Origin: a virus
Reading direction: 5' to 3' (one strand)
Length of the DNA: 27,806 nucleotides
Virus record (IMG/VR): IMGVR_UViG_3300035156_000131
Location: 1-27,806 of that record
The notes under the pieces are model-generated. The model made no database searches. It had not been told where the DNA came from and saw only the letters and a program-made list of their open reading frames with translations. The position numbers were made by a program, and so were the translations under genes. Every line of letters starts with the position of its first letter. The first letter of the stretch is position 1. This document shows, piece by piece, positions 27,731-27,806 of the stretch.

Positions 27731-27806
27731 ACTCTGTGGCTAGCGCGCTGCGTCGCCTCTGTTATGATCTTTGCAACTTGAGGTTTCAAACCCTTTGTTT
27801 TCACTA

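Noticed and set aside
1-27806. CRISPR array, insertion sequence or transposase
   Set aside because: I found no regularly spaced direct repeats beyond the iterons and operators, and no transposase-like frame.

Overview
This window is the larger part of a lambda-like (lambdoid, siphovirus-type) prophage integrated in a Pseudomonas chromosome. Its right end abuts a host tRNA-Ser(UGA) gene, and its left end runs off the window inside the portal gene. The Pseudomonas assignment is inference. It rests on high GC, genes resembling families I associate with Pseudomonas (DUF6555-like, DUF1654-like) and the Pseudomonas-like tRNA/integrase layout. No database search was possible.

Layout, left to right. 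(1) 1-3033, minus strand: packaging genes (HK97-type portal fragment, small membrane protein, large and small terminase). A possible cos region with two tandem hairpins lies at 3131-3164, next to an HNH endonuclease (3193-3597). (2) 3588-4861, minus: small late genes and the lysis cassette (holin, Rz, overlapping Rz1). No endolysin is seen here. (3) 4999-6523, plus: four small moron-like genes inserted antisense between the antiterminator Q and the lysis cassette. Two of them are tandem diverged paralogues. Two minus-strand terminators lie in the same interval. (4) 6582-13234, minus: the early-right operon. It runs cro, CII-like (CP76), Rha/antirepressor, an O-like initiator with iterons inside it, a P-like loader, several tiny ORFs, YbcO-like nuclease, Ead-like protein, VRR-NUC nuclease, a complete second tyrosine recombinase, a zinc-ribbon protein and Q. 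Nearly all junctions are 4-bp stop/start overlaps. (5) 13266-14547: the immunity region. It has an OR-like array of three 15-bp operators between divergent cro and cI, the CI repressor, a LexA-boxed DUF1654-like gene, and an OL-like array with a pL-like promoter. (6) 14743-19745, plus: early-left operon of mostly unknown genes. It includes a secreted TAXI/TRAP-type solute-binding protein coupled to a tiny membrane protein, a DUF2303 protein and a stand-alone LexA-type DNA-binding domain. (7) 19746-26116: accessory genes. Adenine and cytosine DNA methyltransferases, DUF4406 and several hypotheticals are on plus, interrupted by minus-strand single genes or a cluster that includes a paralogue pair. 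(8) 26139-27432: excisionase-like DUF4224 protein and the tRNA-targeting integrase, then a terminator, tRNA-Ser and its promoter.

Working model: CI binds ATTAC-N5-GTAAT-type sites at OR and OL to silence the two early operons. DNA damage acts through CI autocleavage and, separately, through a LexA-controlled gene. After induction, O/P replicate from the iterons. Q then carries late transcription through terminators ahead of the lysis and packaging genes. The strongest candidates for something less described are the second recombinase inside the replication/Q operon, the secreted solute-binding protein module, the antisense moron cluster between Q and lysis, and the small-ORF chain in the early operon.
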